Shown here one piece after another: positions 6,320-7,900 of a stretch of DNA of 7,900 nt. The notes beneath the pieces were generated by a model. It worked only from the letters and a program-made list of their open reading frames with translations, made no database searches and had not been told where the DNA came from. A program made the translations under genes and the position numbers. Source of the DNA: Pirellulales bacterium (GTDB lineage: Bacteria > Planctomycetota > Planctomycetia > Pirellulales > JALHLM01); contig JALHLM010000278.1 of the NCBI GenBank assembly GCA_022844585.1, forward strand, positions 1-7,900. Reading direction: 5' to 3'. The stretch's first letter is position 1. Each line of letters opens with the position of its first letter.

Positions 6320-6390
6320 AAGTGATGAGTGCGGAGCGATGAATTATTCGTTCCTAAAACTCATCACTCATCACTCCGCACTCATTACTT
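6320..6390. repeat. Second palindromic repeat built of 7-nt units
   Basis: 6320-6342 pairs with 6368-6390 over 23 positions: 21 Watson-Crick pairs, one G-U pair and one mismatch, closing a 25-base loop. The right side consists of four consecutive 7-mers: TCATCAC twice (6361-6374), then TCCGCAC and TCATTAC (6375-6388). The left arm has GTGATGA, GTGCGGA and GCGATGA in the same phase. It begins 3 bases after the stop of the second ATPase gene. The sequence differs from the palindrome at 4404, but the plan is the same. No T run follows. Confidence 0.8.
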
Positions 6391-6438
6391 GAATACACAC
6401 AACACTCACATCCACACAGCAGCCACGCAGCACTAGGA
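6391..6438 (+). promoter_or_regulatory. A/C-rich leader and ribosome binding site of pilC
   Basis: About 80% of 6391-6434 is A or C, as in the leader at 4527. It includes ACAGCAGCCACGCAGCAC (6416-6433), similar to 4532-4548. Immediately after it, AGGA (6435-6438) stands 7 bases before ATG 6446. This is the clearest ribosome binding site in the window and supports that start. Confidence 0.55.
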
Positions 6439-6445
6439 CAGCGCT

Positions 6446-7777
6446 ATGCCCATCTTCCAGTACGAAGCGATGGACGCCCAGGGGCAAGAAGTGAAGGGCG
6501 TCACCGACGAGCTCGCCAATGAAGAAGAGGCGCAGCAGACAATCCGGGCGATGGGATACTTCGTTACGAAGATCACCGTCAAAAAAGCCCGGAAAGGCAC
6601 GGCCGAAAAGAAGAAGGATGGCGGACGCAAGAAGTCGTTCGCCCTGGGCGGCGTAGGCGGCAAGCTGCTGACCACGTTCACGCGGCAGTTGTCCATTCTG
6701 CAGGACGCCGGCCTGCCGATTCTCCGCAGCCTCCGCATTCTGGAAGGTCAGCAGAAAGGCGGCGCGCTCAAGAACGCCTTGATCGACGTCTGCGATGAAA
6801 TCGAAGCCGGGGCCACGCTCTCCGAGGCCATGGCCAAGTGCCCGAAGGCCTTCGATCGGCTCTATGTGAACATGATCAAGGCCGGCGAGGCCGGCGGCGC
6901 CTTGGAAGTCATTCTTCGCCGCCTGGCCGAGTTCCAGGAGAAGTCGCAAGCGCTCAAGCGGAAGGTCATCGGCGCAATGATCTATCCGGTGATGGTCGTC
7001 ACCGTCGCCGTGGGTATCGTGACCGGCATTATGTATTTCATCGTGCCGGCGTTCATCAAAATCTTCACCGACTTTGAAGCTGAATTGCCGCCGATCACGC
7101 TGTTGCTGGTCGGCATGTCGTCCTTCGTCGGCAACTACTGGTACACGCTGCCGCTGTTCCCGGTCGTGTTCGGGCTCTGCATCAAGCTGCTGCGAAAATT
7201 CCAGGCCGGACGCGCCGGATGGGATCAATTCATCATCAAGATGCCGGTGTTCGGGCAGATCATCGAGAAGAACATCGTCGCCCGGACGACGCGCACCTTG
7301 GGCACGCTGGTCTCCAGCGGCGTGCCGATCTTGGAAGCCTTGAACATCACCAAGGAAACCTGCGGCAACTACATCTTCGAGAACATGTACGGGAAGATCT
7401 ACGACGCGATCCGCGAAGGCGAATCGATCGCCCGGCCGATGAAGGAACACTCTCGGCCGCGTTTCAACCCGATCACGTTGATCCTCTGGTTCATTTTCGT
7501 GCCCATCATCGGCCCGCTGTTTTACCTGATGAAGGTGAATCAACGGATCGTCGACGACCTGGTCGTGAACATGGTGGACGTCGGCGAGGAAACCGGCGAG
7601 CTCGATACGATGCTCTACAAAGTGGCCGACACGTACGACGAAATGGTCGCCGTGTTGACCGAAAGTTTGACGAAACTCATCGAACCATTGCTGATCGTGG
7701 TCTTGGGTGGCGCCGTCGGCTTCATCGTCGTGGCGTTGTTCATGCCGCTGATCGGTTTGATTGAAACCTTGGCGTAG
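6446..7777 (+). CDS. pilC: PilC/GspF-family inner-membrane platform protein
   Basis: PilC/GspF is the polytopic inner-membrane platform that the assembly and retraction ATPases act on. This copy has 443 residues, somewhat longer than the usual 400 or so. The N-terminus (MPIFQYEAMDAQGQEVKG) is typical, followed by a Lys-rich linker (46-64). The first T2SSF domain starts near FTRQLSILQDAGLPILRSL (78-96) and contains KAGEAGG (145-151), with a membrane helix at about 179-203. A second membrane segment lies at about 216-247. The second T2SSF domain starts at TRTLGTLVSSGVPILEALN (282-300) and contains VGEETGELD (379-387), with the last helix at about 411-436. Between GESIARP and VGEETGELD lies an unusual insert with a hydrophobic stretch (340-364) broken by VPIIGP. 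It follows the second ATPase gene by 129 bases and probably shares its transcript. The family assignment is secure; pilus versus secretion role is not. Confidence 0.96.
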   Translation: MPIFQYEAMDAQGQEVKGVTDELANEEEAQQTIRAMGYFVTKITVKKARKGTAEKKKDGGRKKSFALGGVGGKLLTTFTRQLSILQDAGLPILRSLRILEGQQKGGALKNALIDVCDEIEAGATLSEAMAKCPKAFDRLYVNMIKAGEAGGALEVILRRLAEFQEKSQALKRKVIGAMIYPVMVVTVAVGIVTGIMYFIVPAFIKIFTDFEAELPPITLLLVGMSSFVGNYWYTLPLFPVVFGLCIKLLRKFQAGRAGWDQFIIKMPVFGQIIEKNIVARTTRTLGTLVSSGVPILEALNITKETCGNYIFENMYGKIYDAIREGESIARPMKEHSRPRFNPITLILWFIFVPIIGPLFYLMKVNQRIVDDLVVNMVDVGEETGELDTMLYKVADTYDEMVAVLTESLTKLIEPLLIVVLGGAVGFIVVALFMPLIGLIETLA

Positions 7778-7797
7778 AAACAAAACGAACAACCTCG

Positions 7798-7896
7798 GGG
7801 AGGCGGCTCCGTCGTCGAGCGGCGGAGGAGCTTGAGACATGTGCATTCGCGGACGAGAAGCCGCGGGCCTTGCCTTCGGCGACGGAGCCGCCTCCC
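7798..7896. repeat. GC-rich inverted repeat after pilC
   Basis: A perfect 17-bp inverted repeat pairs 7798-7814 with 7880-7896 and starts 20 bases after the pilC stop. Inside, CGCGG (7848-7852) can pair with CCGCG (7861-7865). CCTCGG occurs at both outer ends (7793-7798 and 7895-7900), overlapping the arms. The whole is about 100 bp with no coding capacity and no T run. It could be a dispersed repeat of the MITE or REP kind, or a strong 3'-end hairpin. The window ends at its edge, so its true right border cannot be seen. Confidence 0.75.
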
Positions 7897-7900
7897 TCGG

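Noticed and set aside
6371..7846. 491-residue reading frame on the minus strand
   Set aside because: Antisense shadow of pilC that also runs through both flanking palindromic repeats; it has the same composition artefact and no recognisable domain.

Overview
The window is a chromosomal segment of GC-rich bacterial DNA carrying the motor and platform part of a type IV pilus or type II secretion machine. In order on the + strand it holds a small hypothetical gene (33-521), a GspE/PilB-family assembly ATPase (1050-2774), a PilT-family retraction ATPase (3262-4398), a second GspE/PilB ATPase (4595-6316) and a PilC/GspF inner-membrane platform protein (6446-7777). All supported genes are on one strand. 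The long minus-strand reading frames are antisense shadows. No pilin, prepilin peptidase, secretin or PilM/N/O-like gene is visible; those would lie outside the window.

The gene order, the wide non-coding gaps inside the cluster, the weak Shine-Dalgarno signals and the interspersed GAATGAC-type palindromic repeats suggest a planctomycete (Pirellulales-like). This is an inference from style and recall, not from a database search.

Layout: 1-521 is a hypothetical protein with a C-terminal coiled coil, followed by a clear intrinsic terminator (556-592) that separates it from the pilus cluster. 522-1049 is non-coding, with a 20-bp tandem repeat and a weak promoter candidate. 2775-3261 is a second long non-coding gap that holds the best promoter candidate (2944-2973), overlaid by three alternating TCGAA half-sites, and then a hairpin-rich leader for pilT. 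The shorter gaps 4399-4594 and 6317-6445 each contain a long imperfect palindrome built of 7-nt units, followed by a strongly A/C-rich leader into the next gene. The window ends in a third, unrelated GC-rich inverted repeat (7798-7896).

Working model: the two PilB-type hexameric ATPases would drive filament or pseudopilus assembly through PilC, and PilT would drive retraction. Two assembly ATPases flanking one retraction ATPase suggests either division of labour or two alternative motors sharing one platform. The parts most worth a second look are the heptamer-phased palindromes at gene junctions, the extra hydrophobic insert in PilC, and the promoter-like inverted-repeat cluster upstream of pilT.
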